Below, piece by piece: positions 13,694 to 14,607 of a DNA stretch of 14,607 nucleotides. Numbering within the stretch: the stretch's first letter is position 1; every line of letters begins with the position of its first letter. A program made the position numbers and the translations under genes. The DNA lies in contig JAAYLF010000384.1 in the NCBI GenBank assembly GCA_012522035.1, positions 1-14,607 on the forward strand. Direction: 5' to 3'. This DNA comes from Clostridiaceae bacterium (GTDB lineage Bacteria; Bacillota; Clostridia; UBA1212; DUPL01). The notes below the pieces were generated by a model. The model worked only from the letters and a program-made list of their open reading frames with translations, ran no database searches and had not been told where the DNA came from.

Positions 13694-14607
13694 ATGACAC
13701 GAAGACACGCACTATCCATTATTGTATTGTTTGCAGTAATTATCTTTTCATTAATGATTGTGAGTATGACGGATGAGGACAGGGAAGTGTCATACAAGGA
13801 AAACAGAACCCTTGCACAAATGCCAAAACTTACTGTCAAGTCTTTGCTTGACGGCAGTTTTGCAAGAGAGTTTGAGGCATACTTTCAGGATCAGTTTCCC
13901 TTCAGGGATTTCTTTATAGATACGAGCTTCAAATTTACAACTCTTATGGCCAGGAAAGGCGAGGATGACGTGTCGTTGGTAGAAGGCGGGGAAGGGACGT
14001 ATTATGATGAAAACACCAATATTTTCAACCCTCCCAGCGGGTTTGAACCAATAGAACCTACTTCAGCTTCAGAACCAACCTTGGAGCCAACATCGACACC
14101 TGACATTACTCAGGCAAACCCTAAAGAGCAAACTCCTACAGCTGCCAAAACACCAACGCCAACCCCAACCCCCGCTTCGGACATTAGTTATGAGTACAAC
14201 CAGAAGTTCCTCAGGGTGGGGGACAGGATACTTGAAGTTTACTGGTATTCAAAACAAAGAGCGGAAAGCTATTTCAATGTTTTGACAAGAGTTGCAGATG
14301 AACTTCCCAATGCGAAGATATATGCGCTTCTGACACCCTCTTCCGTAGAACTGTATACTCCGGAGAAGTATAAAGGATATGGACATTCCTCAAAGGAAGC
14401 GATTGACTATCTTTATGCAAACATGGACAGGCGCATAATTCAGGTAAATGTGTATGACAAAATGATGAGTAAAAAGGATGAGTATATTTACTTCAGGACG
14501 GACCATCATTGGACTCAAAGAGGGGCGTATTACGCATATGAGGAGTTTTGCAAAGCTGCAGATATCAAGGCAAGGAAAATGAGTGAATACAAAAAGGATA
14601 CGGTGCC
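13694..14607 (+). CDS. DHHW family protein, AlgX/AlgJ-like (3' end outside window)
   Basis: At least 304 residues, still open at the window end. ATG 13694 has AGGAGG at 13682-13687, which overlaps the MBOAT stop codon, so the genes are tightly linked. A single N-terminal membrane anchor (about 7-24) places the rest outside the cell. ENRTLAQMP at 36-44 and FEAYFQDQFPFRDFF are the usual opening of DHHW proteins; T269-D270-H271-H272-W273 is the catalytic Asp/His motif. The Ser of the SGNH-type triad would come later, outside the window. Between about 113 and 161 lies a low-complexity Pro/Thr/Ser/Glu-rich insert ending TPTPTPTPAS, which separates the N-terminal segment from the catalytic part. 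In the AlgI/AlgJ/AlgX scheme, such proteins take acetyl groups handed over by the MBOAT and place them on exported polysaccharide. Confidence 0.9.
   Translation, partial: MTRRHALSIIVLFAVIIFSLMIVSMTDEDREVSYKENRTLAQMPKLTVKSLLDGSFAREFEAYFQDQFPFRDFFIDTSFKFTTLMARKGEDDVSLVEGGEGTYYDENTNIFNPPSGFEPIEPTSASEPTLEPTSTPDITQANPKEQTPTAAKTPTPTPTPASDISYEYNQKFLRVGDRILEVYWYSKQRAESYFNVLTRVADELPNAKIYALLTPSSVELYTPEKYKGYGHSSKEAIDYLYANMDRRIIQVNVYDKMMSKKDEYIYFRTDHHWTQRGAYYAYEEFCKAADIKARKMSEYKKDTV

Overview
The window looks like a chromosomal stretch from an anaerobic, motile, Gram-positive clostridium. Support comes from strong purine-rich ribosome binding sites before almost every gene, TTG starts, two ferredoxin-type proteins, lipobox lipoproteins, a C_GCAxxG_C_C family protein, a DUF134 regulator and a Pro/Thr-rich linker. 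The glycoside-hydrolase-like proteins and the PTPTPTP linker recall the plant-fibre degrading Acetivibrio/Ruminiclostridium group, but that placement is inference. I see no mobile element, CRISPR array, tRNA or rRNA, and no gene-free stretch longer than 300 bases.

Layout. Positions 1-459 hold the 3' end of an unrecognised, possibly HEAT-repeat-associated, protein. Positions 541-3057 encode a soluble PAS-PAS-GGDEF-EAL-PilZ protein: the GGDEF site is degenerate, the EAL site is intact, and a near-consensus sigma-D (flagellar) promoter lies just upstream. It is probably a c-di-GMP phosphodiesterase tied to motility. On the minus strand, 3054-4466 reads as a short operon: ferredoxin, NapH/NosR-like four-iron membrane protein, lipoprotein. 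Divergent from it, 4605-5391 encodes a DUF134 regulator overlapping a C_GCAxxG_C_C protein. The 138-base gap between the two sets carries a perfect-arm inverted repeat beside both promoters, so the two Cys-rich sets may be co-regulated as one uncharacterised redox or metal module.

Positions 5367-6173 (minus) encode a family 8 glycosyltransferase and 6238-8940 (minus) a 900-residue multi-domain lipoprotein of DUF5010 type with carbohydrate-binding-like beta domains. Divergent from the latter are a dCMP-deaminase family protein (9034-9522) and a cytoplasmic DUF4832-like TIM-barrel protein (9541-11013). A 53-codon gene missed by ordinary ORF calling lies at 11008-11169 on the minus strand, behind an 11-bp inverted repeat that contains its ribosome binding site.

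The last part, 11262 to the end, is a plus-strand run: a ferredoxin-fused aldo/keto reductase, an MBOAT O-acyltransferase broken by one missing base, and a DHHW (AlgX/AlgJ-like) protein that runs off the window. MBOAT plus DHHW is the usual pair for O-acetylating extracellular polysaccharide.

A recurring architectural feature is tail-to-tail overlap: three convergent pairs share 4, 25 and 6 bases, so any terminators must lie inside the opposing genes. One perfect 9-bp hairpin inside the C_GCAxxG_C_C gene fits that role.
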